A DNA stretch of 64,000 nucleotides, taken from contig DAORKI010000002.1 in assembly GCA_035439485.1 (NCBI GenBank), positions 62,001-126,000 on the forward strand, written 5' to 3'. The notes beneath the pieces are model-generated. The model saw only the letters and a program-made list of their open reading frames with translations. It was not told the origin of the DNA and ran no database searches. The DNA comes from CAIKXD01 sp035439485 (GTDB taxonomy: Bacteria > Bacteroidota > Bacteroidia > UBA4408). Shown here in pieces: positions 27,305-36,860 of this stretch. Numbering within the stretch: position 1 is the first letter of the stretch; each line of letters begins with the position of its first letter. The position numbers were made by a program, and so were the translations under genes.

Positions 27305-28528
27305 TTAAGTATTGAGTTGTGCAGCAATATAGGCAGTAGTCCAAGCAGCCTGAAAATTGAATCCGCCAGTAATTCCATCAATATTTAATACTTCGCCTGC
27401 AAAATATAGTTGTGGAACGCTTTTACATTGCATGTTTTTAAAATTCACTTCTTTTAAATCTATTCCTCCACAGGTTACAAATTCTTCTTTAAATGTTGTT
27501 TTACCTTTTATATGAAAAAGGTGTTTACAAAAATACTGACAATAGGCTTCAATAGCTTTGTTATTGGTTTCGGCTAACTTTTTGTTTTCTTGAATCATTA
27601 CTTGTTCCAACAAATATTCATGTAATCTTTTAGGAATATTTAATTCATGATATAAACTTGACCATATTTTAGAAGTACTGTTTTTTAATTGAATTAGAAA
27701 AGCCTTTAAGGATTCCGCATTATAATAGCTGTTCCAATTTACTGTTATTTCGAAATTGTAATTCATACTCGCTAGTTGTTTAGCTGCAAAAGCCGAAAGT
27801 TTAAGCACAGCAGGTCCGCTAAATCCCCAATGAGTTATTAAAAAAGGCCCTTGGTTTTTAAAATTTGTGTTATTAATAGAAACTTCGGCATTTGGGACGC
27901 TCAGTCCCATAAGTTTTGTAATTTTTTTATCAACCAAATTAAAGGTAAATAACGAAGGAATTGGATTAATGACATTTAAATTAAAAGTTGATAAAAAATG
28001 AAAACCTGCCTTGTTATTAAATCCCCCGCATGTAACTATTACATGAGTTGCACTTATGGTGTTTCCTGATTTCAATTGCAATTCAAAAATCTGTCCTTTT
28101 TTTTGCATATCAATCACCTCGCAACTAAGATGAACTTTCACTCCTAATTCTGATTGTTTTTTTTCAAAACAGTTAATAATTGTTTGAGCACTGTTGCTTT
28201 CAGGAAACATCCTATTATCAGCTTCAGCATGCAATGCAATATGCTCATTTTTGAACCACTTTATAGTATCTTTAACACTAAACTGATGAAATGCTTGCAA
28301 TAATTCTTTTTCACCTCTTGGATAATTTTTACTGAGTTGCGTAATATCAAAACATTGATGCGTTACATTACATCTTCCACCTCCACTGACTTTTACTTTT
28401 TGTAGTGTTTTGCTGGTTTTTTCAAGGATTATTACTTTAGCTTCAGGAAAATTTTGGGCTGCGTTAATTGCAGCAAAGTACCCTGCGGCTCCTCCTCCAA
28501 TAACTACAATTGATTTTGTTTGCAACAT
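27305..28528 (-). CDS. NAD(P)/FAD-dependent oxidoreductase, BaiN/HI0933 family
   Basis: A 407-residue flavoprotein. The FAD-binding GGGAAGYFAAINAA lies at the N-terminus, followed by SGGGRCNVTHQC, the hallmark of the HI0933/YhiN/BaiN family. THWGFSGPAVL and the C-terminal FAGEVLNIDGITGGFNFQAAWTTA close the FAD site. One characterised member (BaiN) reduces bile-acid intermediates; most have unknown substrates. Monocistronic. Confidence 0.92.
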   Translation of the reverse strand: MLQTKSIVVIGGGAAGYFAAINAAQNFPEAKVIILEKTSKTLQKVKVSGGGRCNVTHQCFDITQLSKNYPRGEKELLQAFHQFSVKDTIKWFKNEHIALHAEADNRMFPESNSAQTIINCFEKKQSELGVKVHLSCEVIDMQKKGQIFELQLKSGNTISATHVIVTCGGFNNKAGFHFLSTFNLNVINPIPSLFTFNLVDKKITKLMGLSVPNAEVSINNTNFKNQGPFLITHWGFSGPAVLKLSAFAAKQLASMNYNFEITVNWNSYYNAESLKAFLIQLKNSTSKIWSSLYHELNIPKRLHEYLLEQVMIQENKKLAETNNKAIEAYCQYFCKHLFHIKGKTTFKEEFVTCGGIDLKEVNFKNMQCKSVPQLYFAGEVLNIDGITGGFNFQAAWTTAYIAAQLNT

Positions 28529-28821
28529 ATTTACAAAGTTCTGTTTTTATTTGAATTAAAACTTCAAAAATTTTATTAATAGATGTCACTTCTAAATATT
28601 CTAATTTCTTTTTAATATTAAATCAATTGAAATAATAATATTTGAATCATAATTTCATGAAGTTACAAAAGCTAAGTATATATTTTTCCTCATCATTATA
28701 GTTGCACTTTGGCTGAAAATGAATCACTACACAAATAAAAGGACATTGACCTGATATTGCCGCTTTAAATAATTGGTATTAAAGTTAGTTACTCTTGTTA
28801 CATAAATAAAATTCAAAAAAA
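28529..28821. other. intergenic region without a supported gene
   Basis: About 290 AT-rich bases between two minus-strand genes. I see no gene, RNA or repeat here apart from a short word AATTGGTATTA near 28776-28790 that resembles the inverted form of the ATACCGAT-like words at 24.9 and 27.0 kb. Confidence 0.3.
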
Positions 28822-28845
28822 AGCCCTCGCAAATTTGCGAGGGCT
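28822..28845 (-). terminator. rho-independent terminator of the cold-shock gene
   Basis: A perfect 24-base palindrome with halves AGCCCTCGCAAA and TTTGCGAGGGCT, 24 bases after the stop codon. On the minus strand it runs into a poly-T tract. Confidence 0.88.
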
Positions 28846-28869
28846 CTAAAAATTGTGGTATCAATATAA

Positions 28870-29061
28870 TTAAGCCTTCTTAACGTTTACTGCGTTTAAA
28901 CCACGTTTGCCTTCAGTAATGTCGAATGTTACAGCGTCATCTTGTTTAATTTGATCAACTAAACCAGTTACATGTACAAATACTTCTTCATTTGTAGCAT
29001 CGTCTTTAATAAATCCAAATCCTTTGGTAGCATTAAAGAATTTTACTTTTCCTGTTTTCAT
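28870..29061 (-). CDS. cold-shock domain protein
   Basis: A 63-residue CspA-type single-stranded nucleic-acid binder. RNP1 is KGFGFI and RNP2 is VFVHVT, and the ending GKRGLNAVNVKKA is typical. The frame stays open for 17 more codons upstream, but the strong promoter ends at 29091 and the ATG at 29061 gives the standard protein. Expression is probably high given the near-perfect promoter and terminator. A long leader of about 25-30 bases only is predicted, shorter than the cold-regulated cspA leader of E. coli. Confidence 0.96.
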   Translation of the reverse strand: MKTGKVKFFNATKGFGFIKDDATNEEVFVHVTGLVDQIKQDDAVTFDITEGKRGLNAVNVKKA

Positions 29062-29090
29062 AATAAATTTAATAATTAATAATAATGCAG

Positions 29091-29120
29091 CAAAAATAAT
29101 GTTTTTATTCAATTAGCAAA
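29091..29120 (-). promoter_or_regulatory. cold-shock gene promoter
   Basis: TTTG (29120-29117) and TATTTTTG (29098-29091) on the minus strand with an 18-base spacer, close to the Bacteroidota consensus. Confidence 0.7.
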
Positions 29121-29164
29121 TTTTATTTGAAAAATAACGCATTTCATCGCCTTAAAAGCCAATA

Positions 29165-29195
29165 TTGTAGCATTAGAATAAATTTTTTATCTTTG
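29165..29195 (+). promoter_or_regulatory. promoter upstream of the cobalamin riboswitch
   Basis: TTG (29165-29167), a 20-base spacer and TATCTTTG (29188-29195). Transcription would begin right at the first riboswitch bases. Confidence 0.6.
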
Positions 29196-29196
29196 C

Positions 29197-29385
29197 GGTG
29201 CTTTGGTTTTTGAGGTAATTATATTTATTTCAAAATTAAAAGGGAATACTGTGTGAATCAGTAACAGTTCCCGCTGCTGTAAGCTTTAATTGTTTTGAAC
29301 AAACAATTTTTGGTAATCATTGTCACTTATTAGTTTAAAGACTAATTGGGAAGACACCAATAAAGTAAGTCAGAAGACCTGCCAT
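29197..29385 (+). promoter_or_regulatory. cobalamin (B12) riboswitch
   Basis: The conserved blocks of the adenosylcobalamin riboswitch occur in order: GGTGCTTTGG at 29197, AAAGGGAA near 29240, GTGTGAATCAG followed by AACAGTTCCCGCTGCTGT (B12 box region, 29251-29280), TTGGGAAGACACCAAT near 29346-29361 and AGTCAGAAGACCTGCC at 29368-29383. It lies between a promoter and the T9SS DUF4465 gene, so cobalamin should repress that gene. The expression platform probably lies in 29386-29531, but no terminator is evident there, which suggests control of translation. Confidence 0.93.
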
Positions 29386-29531
29386 TGCAAAAATAGATGA
29401 ACAGCTTCGGGAAGAAAGCAGGATATCAGTTTGAGATTGAGTCTAATTGTCAATTCGAATTTATAGCCCCCCTTTCAGTTGTTGTTTTGCAAGATTTTAA
29501 ATTAATAAATTACTTATCTAAATAAAACAAA

Positions 29532-30545
29532 ATGAAAAAAATAATTACTCTCTTACTATTCTTAAGTGTTATTGGATTTACAAAAGCCAATGCACAAATT
29601 GTGTCTGATTTTGACTCTTTATTATTGCCTATGCCACCTCAAGGTGCTTATTGGGATGGTAGTGATTTATCGGGTGGCTTTGTAAGTGGTGGTATGTATT
29701 TTAATAACAGTTATGATACATCATTTGGTGGATTTTGGTCAAGTGGATTTGCTTACTCTTCAAGAGTTGATTCGGTTACATCTGGTTACACCAATTTATA
29801 TGCAGCAAAGACTGCATCTGGATTTGCTGGATCTTCTAATTATGCTGTGGTGCAACAAAATGCTGTTGCTCGCACCAATAATCCATTTCCAACTATGGTT
29901 ATCCATGGTTTTTATGTAACTAATGGAACTTATGCCTACAATAGTATGCGTGATGGAGATACATTTGCACGTAAATTTGGTGACACCACTGGTACCAATA
30001 GTGGTTTACCTCAAGGCAATTATCCCGATTATTTTAAGCTCACTGTAAAGTCATATGTAGGAGGAGTTCTAAGTAATGATAGTGTTGAATTTTATTTGGC
30101 TGATTATAGATTCTCAAATGATAGTTTAGATTACATTGTTAATACCTGGGAATGGGTTGATTGCAGTATTTTGCAGGTTTTTGACAGTTTGCTATTTACC
30201 TTAAGTTCATCAGACAATGGCGCATTTGGAATGAATACGCCAGCATTTTTTTGTATTGATAATTTAGTTATTGATGTAACTGTAGGTAGTAAAGTGGCAA
30301 TAAAAAAGGAAAACTCACCTTATGTATTCCCTAATCCAGCAAGTCAATTTATAAATATTAAAAACCTAGAAAATAGCATTAATAGTTCATTTGCAATATA
30401 CAATTTACAGGGTTGCAAGATAGATGAACAAAACAATGTGAATTTGAAAGATGCAATAAATATAGATAATTTAGCACCAGGTATTTACTATCTTAAACTA
30501 TTAAATAATACCAGTGCTGAACAAATTAAATTTGTAAAACAATAG
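29532..30545 (+). CDS. DUF4465-family protein with T9SS sorting domain
   Basis: A 337-residue secreted protein. It has a signal peptide (ITLLLFLSVIGFTKANAQ), then a DUF4465 domain from about 25 to 255, recognisable from DFDSL, YWDGSDLSGGF, FGGFWSSGFAYSS, TMVIHGFYVTNGTYAYNSM and EWVDCSIL, and a T9SS type A sorting domain (VFPNPASQFINIK ... APGIYYLKL) at about 265-337. DUF4465 genes are often found under cobalamin riboswitches, and some gut Bacteroidota surface proteins of this group bind B12, as I recall. With the riboswitch directly upstream, a cell-surface corrinoid-binding role is likely here. Confidence 0.85.
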   Translation: MKKIITLLLFLSVIGFTKANAQIVSDFDSLLLPMPPQGAYWDGSDLSGGFVSGGMYFNNSYDTSFGGFWSSGFAYSSRVDSVTSGYTNLYAAKTASGFAGSSNYAVVQQNAVARTNNPFPTMVIHGFYVTNGTYAYNSMRDGDTFARKFGDTTGTNSGLPQGNYPDYFKLTVKSYVGGVLSNDSVEFYLADYRFSNDSLDYIVNTWEWVDCSILQVFDSLLFTLSSSDNGAFGMNTPAFFCIDNLVIDVTVGSKVAIKKENSPYVFPNPASQFINIKNLENSINSSFAIYNLQGCKIDEQNNVNLKDAINIDNLAPGIYYLKLLNNTSAEQIKFVKQ

Positions 30546-30756
30546 TTACTAATTTTAGCTGATTTGCATTTATTGCCCAAAAATATCTAGTTGGTATATA
30601 TCACTTGCCTAATTTATTTTATTTGCTGCTTCATTAATATAATATTTATTGAGCATAAAATTAGGGTTTGATTACACAAATTTTGAATGTAAAATGTTCA
30701 AATAATTTCAATTTGCTAAGTTTTATTTATAACTTTAGGCAATAAAATAATTTATC

Positions 30757-32568
30757 ATGAAAAGAAATTTACTTCACCTAGCCTTGGTTTTTGTTTGTAT
30801 TTCGAATTTGTATGCTGCCTCTGGTGGGCCTGACACCTATGGATATATTTGGAAAGATAGCAATGAACCAGGTGGTCCACTTTACACTTGGATTGACATT
30901 ACTAACCTACCTGGTACTATTCAAGTTTCAGGTTTGAGTGATGATAACAACTCAGGTCCTTACCCTATTGGATTTAATTTTCAGTTTTATTGGTACAGTG
31001 TTTCGCAATTTTGGGTTGGTTCAAATGGATATGTGGCTTTCAACAATAGTCAAATTTCATCTCCTTTTCCCACCATTCCAACAACAGCACAACCCAATAA
31101 TTTTGTTGCTCCTTTTGCAGCAGATTTAAATTTTGATGGTGCATCAAATACGGGTACCGTTCATTATTGGACCAATACAAATAATGATACCCTCATTGTA
31201 AGTTACGATAGCGTTCCATTTTGGAGTGCATCAGCAGCTAATGGCTATATCAATGGTGCAAATTCTTTTCAAATAATTTTCAGCCAAGTTGATAGCTCCA
31301 TTACATTTCAGTATAAATTACAATCAGGAACATCAGGAACCACAACCAATTTTTTAAGTATTGGTATTGAAAACAATTCTGGAAATATAGGTTTACAACA
31401 TTCAACCGGACAATATCCTGTAAACAATTATGCTGTAAAATATTATTACCCTAGCAATTCAACCTACCAAGTAAGCGATGCAGCTGTTTTATGGAATAAT
31501 AATCAAGAAACGGGTGCAAAGTTTTTATTAAATAATGGCCCAGCTTTTAGCTTGACTTCCACAATTAAAAATACTGGCAATCAAAATTTAAGTCCTTTTA
31601 ATGTTCAATCACAAGTATTAGATGCATCTAATACAGTAATAGTTACTTCAAGCACTACAGCTACTGTAAACAACCCTAGCGATGAACAACTCATAACCCA
31701 AAACAATACTTTTACACCCACTGCTAATGGAACTTATAGTTTTGTTTCAAGTACACAATTAACAGGTGACGCCACCCCAAGTAACAATAGCAAAACTATG
31801 GAAATAGTGGTTGTTGACACCAATAGTGTTTTAGTAAATTTACAATATTGTGATAACACAAGTGAAGGTCCAGGACTCAGTTGGCAAGGTGGCAATGGCG
31901 GTGTGGGAGTTTATTTTGAGCCTCCATTTAGTCCATTTGTAATTCAACGATTAGAATACTTTATTGTTTCAGATCCACAAGCAGTTGGTTTTACAGCTAA
32001 AGTTAACGCAAACGATGGCATAAACAACTCTCCAGGCACTGAGTTGCTTAGTATTTCGGTACCTAATTCATCTATTACTGCAAATAGCTGGAATCAAGTT
32101 TTATTAGGAAGTCCTTTAACCGTAAATGATACTGGTGTTTACGTTTCATGGATAATGAATGGAGATGGAATCACCATTGGTCAGGATGAAACATTGCCAT
32201 TAAGTAATCAAACCTTTGAAGTTTTAGGTGCAGGCTGGGCTATAAATCGTTATCGCGAAATAGAAGATATCATGATCAGAATGGTGGTGAGCACACCAAC
32301 TGGAGCACTTACTAATTTAAAAGAATTCGAAAACAAAAGTGCTAATAATATTTTCCCAATACCATTCAGCAATCAATTGAATTTAAAATTAAAAGATGCA
32401 GTACAAAATGTAAATATTTATAATTCAACTGGACAATTAATTACATCATTTAATAGTTATGGCGCTAAAATTTACAACGTTGATACTTCAAACTGGCCAT
32501 CGGGAGTTTATTTGGTACAAATAATGGAGTCAAACCACGTTAGCACACAAAAAATGGTTAAGGAATAG
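30757..32568 (+). CDS. T9SS-sorted secreted protein, unknown function
   Basis: A 603-residue protein with a signal peptide (LALVFVCISNLYAASGG). The N-terminal 200 residues include YGYIWKDSNEPGGP, FWVGSNGYVAFN and SFQIIFSQVDSSITFQY, resembling nidogen-like extracellular modules. The middle contains a CARDB-like segment (SLTSTIKNTGNQNLSPFNV ... STTATVNNPSDEQ, in part). The end is a T9SS type A domain (NIFPIPFSNQLNLKL ... GVYLVQIM). It lies 211 bases after the DUF4465 gene and could be co-regulated by B12, although the gap leaves room for its own promoter. Confidence 0.8.
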   Translation: MKRNLLHLALVFVCISNLYAASGGPDTYGYIWKDSNEPGGPLYTWIDITNLPGTIQVSGLSDDNNSGPYPIGFNFQFYWYSVSQFWVGSNGYVAFNNSQISSPFPTIPTTAQPNNFVAPFAADLNFDGASNTGTVHYWTNTNNDTLIVSYDSVPFWSASAANGYINGANSFQIIFSQVDSSITFQYKLQSGTSGTTTNFLSIGIENNSGNIGLQHSTGQYPVNNYAVKYYYPSNSTYQVSDAAVLWNNNQETGAKFLLNNGPAFSLTSTIKNTGNQNLSPFNVQSQVLDASNTVIVTSSTTATVNNPSDEQLITQNNTFTPTANGTYSFVSSTQLTGDATPSNNSKTMEIVVVDTNSVLVNLQYCDNTSEGPGLSWQGGNGGVGVYFEPPFSPFVIQRLEYFIVSDPQAVGFTAKVNANDGINNSPGTELLSISVPNSSITANSWNQVLLGSPLTVNDTGVYVSWIMNGDGITIGQDETLPLSNQTFEVLGAGWAINRYREIEDIMIRMVVSTPTGALTNLKEFENKSANNIFPIPFSNQLNLKLKDAVQNVNIYNSTGQLITSFNSYGAKIYNVDTSNWPSGVYLVQIMESNHVSTQKMVKE

Positions 32569-32579
32569 AATGTAGGAAA

Positions 32580-32930
32580 ATGAATGTGGAGGAAATTAGA
32601 AATTATTGTTTAACTAAAAAAGGGGTAACAGAGAGTTTTCCTTTCGACAATGACACATTGGTTTTTAAATTATTAGATAAAATGTTTCTTTTAATTTCGT
32701 TAGAAAAGCAACCAGTTAGTTTTAATGCCAAATGTAATCCTGAAAAAGCAATACTACTCAGAGAACAATTTCCCAATTTTATTTTGCCTGGTTATCACAT
32801 GAATAAAACTCATTGGAATACCATAATAGTAAATGAAACCTTAGGTTGGCAATTGGTTAAGGAACAAATTGATTCTTCTTATGAGTTAATACTAAAAAGT
32901 TTGCCAAAATCAAAACAATTAATGCTCTAA
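32580..32930 (+). CDS. MmcQ/YjbR family protein
   Basis: A 116-residue protein of the YjbR (double-wing, MmcQ-like) family. The pattern IRNYCLTKKGVTESFPFD, VFKLLDKMFLLISL, FNAKCNPEKAILLRE and GYHMNKTHWNTI is characteristic. Members are proposed to bind DNA, but no function is proven. It converges on xseB, overlapping its end by 12 bases. Confidence 0.88.
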   Translation: MNVEEIRNYCLTKKGVTESFPFDNDTLVFKLLDKMFLLISLEKQPVSFNAKCNPEKAILLREQFPNFILPGYHMNKTHWNTIIVNETLGWQLVKEQIDSSYELILKSLPKSKQLML

Positions 32931-33122
32931 ATTATCTATTGCTTTTTGATACTCTTCTTCTGTTTGCCTTAATTTTTCCTTGCAAAATGAAATTAACTCG
33001 TTGGCTCTTGTTATTTTTTTCGATAATTCATCTAAGGCAGTATTATCTTGTTCAATATCTTTAACAATGTTGCTCAATTCTTGAAAAGCATTTTCGTAAT
33101 TTAGTTTTGATTTTTTTTCCAT
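32919..33122 (-). CDS. xseB: exodeoxyribonuclease VII small subunit
   Basis: A 67-residue protein starting MEKKSKLNYENAFQEL, with the family pattern LSNIVKDIEQDNTALDELSKKITRA and a coiled end (FCKEKLRQTEEEYQKA). It would join XseA to form exonuclease VII, which degrades single-stranded DNA. An upstream ATG at 33146 is in frame but inside the ClC gene; the start at 33122 follows the ClC stop by 4 bases. xseA is not in the window. Confidence 0.9.
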   Translation of the reverse strand: MEKKSKLNYENAFQELSNIVKDIEQDNTALDELSKKITRANELISFCKEKLRQTEEEYQKAIDNLEH

Positions 33123-33126
33123 AAAA

Positions 33127-34908
33127 TTATTCAATACTGTAATCAATTAATTTGTTTCTATAATTTGAAAATATGCTCGATTTAGAAATAAATCCTACAT
33201 ACTCACCATTATTAATTACTGGTAAATTCCAAGCTCCTGTTTCGTCAAATTTTTTCATCACACTCTCCATAGGTTCAAAAGGTGCAACAATTTCAGGAGG
33301 CATGCTCATCAGTTCTTTAACCAATACTTTTTCATATAGATCATGCTTAAAAATAACTTCTCTTACATTGTCGAGCACGATAATTCCAAGTAATTTATTT
33401 TGAAGATTAACTACCGGAAAAATATTACGTTTAGAGCTCGATATGATCTTAACAAATTCACCTAAAGTTTGCGTAGGAAATACTTTAATAAAATCTGATT
33501 CAACCAATCTTGATGTAGAAATAGTGGTTAATATGTTTTTATCTTTATCGCTAGTAAACATAAGGCCTGATGAAGCTAATTTTTTAGCATCCATACTAAA
33601 CTTTTCGAAATGTTTGCTAATGGCATAACTAATAGAAGAAACTATCATTAAAGGGATTAACAAATTATACCCACCAGTTATTTCTGCAATTAAAAACAAA
33701 GCAGTAAGAGGCGCATGATAAAGCCCACTTAAAATTCCCGCCATTCCAACCAAAGTAAAATTACTCTCAGGTAAAGTAGTTAGACTCGACAAATTAATAA
33801 ATCGTGAAAAAACAAAACCTGCATAGGCGCCAACAAATAAGGATGGTGCAAAATTTCCTCCATTTCCACCACTTCCAAGAGTTATTGATGTGGCAAAAAC
33901 TTTTAATAACATGGTAATGGTAATTAACATCAAAACAATCCACTTATTAGTAGTAAAATCTTTTAAGATACTGTTCTCAAAAAGCTTTTCGGTGTTTGTT
34001 GATGCTAATAATTTAATACTTGTATAGCCTTCCCCAAAAAGACCTGGAAAAAATAAAATGAGTATAGCAAGCATTGCGCCTGCAAGAAAAACTTTTTTAT
34101 ATGCTCCTATATTTAAACCTGCTAACCAATGTTCAAGCTTCAAAAACACTCTTTGATGATACACTGCTAAAAGGCCTGTTAAAATGCCTAACAAAACATA
34201 AAATGGGACATTGATATAGTTAAACAAACTACTTTGTGGAAACGAAAATAATATTTCATCCTTTAAAAATACTTTTGAAATCAATGCACCTGTTGCGGCA
34301 GCAATAATAAGAGGGGTAAATGCTGAAATACTGATGTCGAGAAGCAGTACTTCCAATGCAAACAATACTCCTGCAATAGGTGCATTAAATGCAGTTCCTA
34401 TTCCCGCTGCGACTCCACACGCTAATAAAAGCGTTCTTTCTTTATAATCAAGCCGATAGGTTTTAGCGTAATTAGAGCCAAAGGCTGCACCTGTAACTAC
34501 AATTGGAGCTTCTAATCCTGCTGAACCGCCCAATCCAACAGTTAAGCCACTAGTAAGCACTTGAGCATACATTTGCTCACGAGGAATAATGCTTGACTTT
34601 TTAGCAATAGCATAGTGAATTGGTGGCAGCCCTTTTTCAAGTTTTCCCTTCAGTATTTTTTTTTTAGCCCAAACTGTTAGAAAAATACCTAATACTGGCA
34701 AAATCAAATACAAGTATTTTAAACTTACCATGGGCTTGTAAGTAGCCAAAGTAAAAATTAAATGAACAAAACTTTTAAGGATAATTGCTGCTAAACCTGC
34801 GGATAACCCAACCAGAATGGCCGAAAACAAAATAAACTGCTTTTTGCTCAATTGACTTTGAGCTAAAATTATTAATTTATTCAGTTGTTGAATCCAATCC
34901 CACTTCAT
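33127..34908 (-). CDS. ClC-family chloride channel/transporter with two CBS domains
   Basis: A 593-residue membrane protein. The first selectivity motif is GLPPI, the second is GSAGLEAP (retaining the gating Glu of GREGP but with Ala in place of Gly), and the third is GGNFAPSLF. About a dozen membrane segments end near residue 435, and two CBS repeats occupy about 455-585. It probably exchanges Cl- for protons or conducts anions, with adenine nucleotides sensed by the CBS pair. xseB follows 4 bases later. Confidence 0.92.
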   Translation of the reverse strand: MKWDWIQQLNKLIILAQSQLSKKQFILFSAILVGLSAGLAAIILKSFVHLIFTLATYKPMVSLKYLYLILPVLGIFLTVWAKKKILKGKLEKGLPPIHYAIAKKSSIIPREQMYAQVLTSGLTVGLGGSAGLEAPIVVTGAAFGSNYAKTYRLDYKERTLLLACGVAAGIGTAFNAPIAGVLFALEVLLLDISISAFTPLIIAAATGALISKVFLKDEILFSFPQSSLFNYINVPFYVLLGILTGLLAVYHQRVFLKLEHWLAGLNIGAYKKVFLAGAMLAILILFFPGLFGEGYTSIKLLASTNTEKLFENSILKDFTTNKWIVLMLITITMLLKVFATSITLGSGGNGGNFAPSLFVGAYAGFVFSRFINLSSLTTLPESNFTLVGMAGILSGLYHAPLTALFLIAEITGGYNLLIPLMIVSSISYAISKHFEKFSMDAKKLASSGLMFTSDKDKNILTTISTSRLVESDFIKVFPTQTLGEFVKIISSSKRNIFPVVNLQNKLLGIIVLDNVREVIFKHDLYEKVLVKELMSMPPEIVAPFEPMESVMKKFDETGAWNLPVINNGEYVGFISKSSIFSNYRNKLIDYSIE

Positions 34909-34912
34909 TATA

Positions 34913-34920
34913 CAAAAGTA
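34913..34920 (-). promoter_or_regulatory. promoter -7 box immediately before the ClC start codon
   Basis: The minus strand reads TACTTTTG, ending only 4 bases before the ATG at 34908. If used, the transcript would start at or next to the start codon, i.e. be leaderless. Confidence 0.45.
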
Positions 34921-35017
34921 AAAGCATTCGTGAATAAAATAAATTTATTCTCTTGCATTAAATATAATAAGCACTTAATTGAATTACTTCAAACTCACTT
35001 TAGGCTTTAAGATTTAC

Positions 35018-36826
35018 TTAAGCTGATACACTTTTGCTAACTCGCTTCCTTTCATTTTCATCAAGAATTGTTTTACGCATACGAATTGACTTTGGTGTCA
35101 ACTCCACGTATTCATCTTCTTGAATATATTCCATGGCTTCCTCTAATGAAAATTTAATTGCAGGTGCAATTCGCATTTTTTCATCAGAACCTGAAGCACG
35201 CATATTGGTAAGCTTTTTAGTTTTAGTAATATTTACTGACAAATCATCGGGGCGTGTATGTTCACCAATCACTTGGCCGGCATAAATTTCTTCGCCTGGT
35301 TCTACAAAGAAGAAACCTCGATCTTGTAACTTATCGATACTATAAGCAATAGCAGTGCCAGTTTCCATGCTAATTAAGGAACCCGAAATTCTACCTGCTA
35401 TTTCACCTTTCCAAGGTTCAAAACCTTTTAAACGATGATTCATTATGGCTTCACCGGCTGTAGCTGTTAATACTTTATTTCTTAACCCAATAATACCTCT
35501 CGATGGAATTGTGAATTCTAAATGAATCATATCTCCCTTTGGTTCCATAATTATCATATCACCTTTTCTTTGACTCACTAATTCTATTACTTTACCAGAA
35601 ACAGGCTCTGGAACATCTACCGTTAGAGTTTCAACTGGCTCACATTTTATTCCATCAATAGATTTTACAATAACTTGAGGTTGCCCCACCTGCAATTCAT
35701 ACCCTTCTCTACGCATAGTTTCAATAAGAATACTTAAATGAAGGATTCCGCGTCCGAATACTAAAAAAGCATCAGCACTGTCAGTTTCATCAACACGCAA
35801 CGCTAGGTTTTTTTCCATTTCCTTAAACAATCTTTCGCGCACGTGCCTTGAGGTTAAAAACTTGCCTTCTCTGCCAAAAAAAGGTGAATTGTTAATGGTA
35901 AATAACATACTCATTGTAGGCTCATCAATGCTTATTGGTTTTAAACCTTCAGGGTTTTCAAAATCGGCAATGGTATCTCCAATTTCAAAACCCTCAATGC
36001 CTGTAACAGCACATAAATCACCGCTTTTAACTTCATTAACTTTGGCTCGTCCTAAACCTTCAAAAACAAACAACTCTTTTATTCTTGATTTTACAATACT
36101 TCCATCTCTTTTAACTAGAGAAACTGGCATGTTTTCACGAATATTACCCCTAAAAACTCTACCAATTGCAATTCGACCAACAAAGCTACTAAAGTCAAGA
36201 GATGTAATTTGCATTTGTAAACTTCCTTCATGATAAGGTGCTGGTGGAATATTTTCAATGATGCAATCTAATAAAGGAACTATGTCGGAAGTAACTTCCT
36301 TATAGTCATTACTCATCCAACCTTGCTTACTGCTGCCATAAACCGTTGGAAAATTTAACTGTTCTTCAGTGGCATCTAAATTAAAAAACAAGTCAAAAAC
36401 TTCGTCATGAACTTCATCAGGACGGCAATTTGGCTTGTCCACTTTATTAATCACCAAAATTGCCTTTAAGCCAAGCTGTAATGCTTTTTGCAACACAAAT
36501 CTTGTTTGTGGCATGGTTCCTTCAAAAGCATCTACCAATAGTAAAACACCATCTGCCATATTCAATACGCGTTCAACTTCACCCCCGAAATCGCTATGTC
36601 CTGGAGTGTCAATAATATTAATTTTAACTCCGTTATAGTTAATTGATACATTCTTTGCAAGAATAGTTATCCCTCTTTCCCTTTCTAAATCATTATTATC
36701 AAGTATTAACTCTCCTGATTCTTGATTTTCACGAAATAGTTTACTTTGATGCAACATTTTGTCTACCAATGTGGTCTTTCCGTGGTCAACATGGGCAATA
36801 ATCGCAATATTTCTAATAGCTTGCAT
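35018..36826 (-). CDS. typA: ribosome-associated GTPase TypA/BipA
   Basis: A 602-residue translational GTPase. The P-loop AHVDHGKT is at residues 11-18, the switch region RERGITI and DTPGHSDFGGEVERVL follow, and NKVD is the G4 motif. The C-terminal half has elongation-factor-G-like domains and the TypA-specific SRGIIGLR segment (PSRGIIGLRNKVL). It acts on ribosome assembly and stress responses. It is transcribed alone from a consensus promoter 27 bases upstream. Confidence 0.97.
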   Translation of the reverse strand: MQAIRNIAIIAHVDHGKTTLVDKMLHQSKLFRENQESGELILDNNDLERERGITILAKNVSINYNGVKINIIDTPGHSDFGGEVERVLNMADGVLLLVDAFEGTMPQTRFVLQKALQLGLKAILVINKVDKPNCRPDEVHDEVFDLFFNLDATEEQLNFPTVYGSSKQGWMSNDYKEVTSDIVPLLDCIIENIPPAPYHEGSLQMQITSLDFSSFVGRIAIGRVFRGNIRENMPVSLVKRDGSIVKSRIKELFVFEGLGRAKVNEVKSGDLCAVTGIEGFEIGDTIADFENPEGLKPISIDEPTMSMLFTINNSPFFGREGKFLTSRHVRERLFKEMEKNLALRVDETDSADAFLVFGRGILHLSILIETMRREGYELQVGQPQVIVKSIDGIKCEPVETLTVDVPEPVSGKVIELVSQRKGDMIIMEPKGDMIHLEFTIPSRGIIGLRNKVLTATAGEAIMNHRLKGFEPWKGEIAGRISGSLISMETGTAIAYSIDKLQDRGFFFVEPGEEIYAGQVIGEHTRPDDLSVNITKTKKLTNMRASGSDEKMRIAPAIKFSLEEAMEYIQEDEYVELTPKSIRMRKTILDENERKRVSKSVSA

Positions 36827-36852
36827 TTTATAGGCTTATTTTTTTAAGGGCG

Positions 36853-36860
36853 CAAAGGTA
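36853..36860 (-). promoter_or_regulatory. typA promoter -7 box
   Basis: The minus strand reads TACCTTTG (TAnnTTTG), 27 bases from the typA ATG. The remaining bases up to 37120 carry no other gene and form the divergent region with the giant surface-protein gene. Confidence 0.6.
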
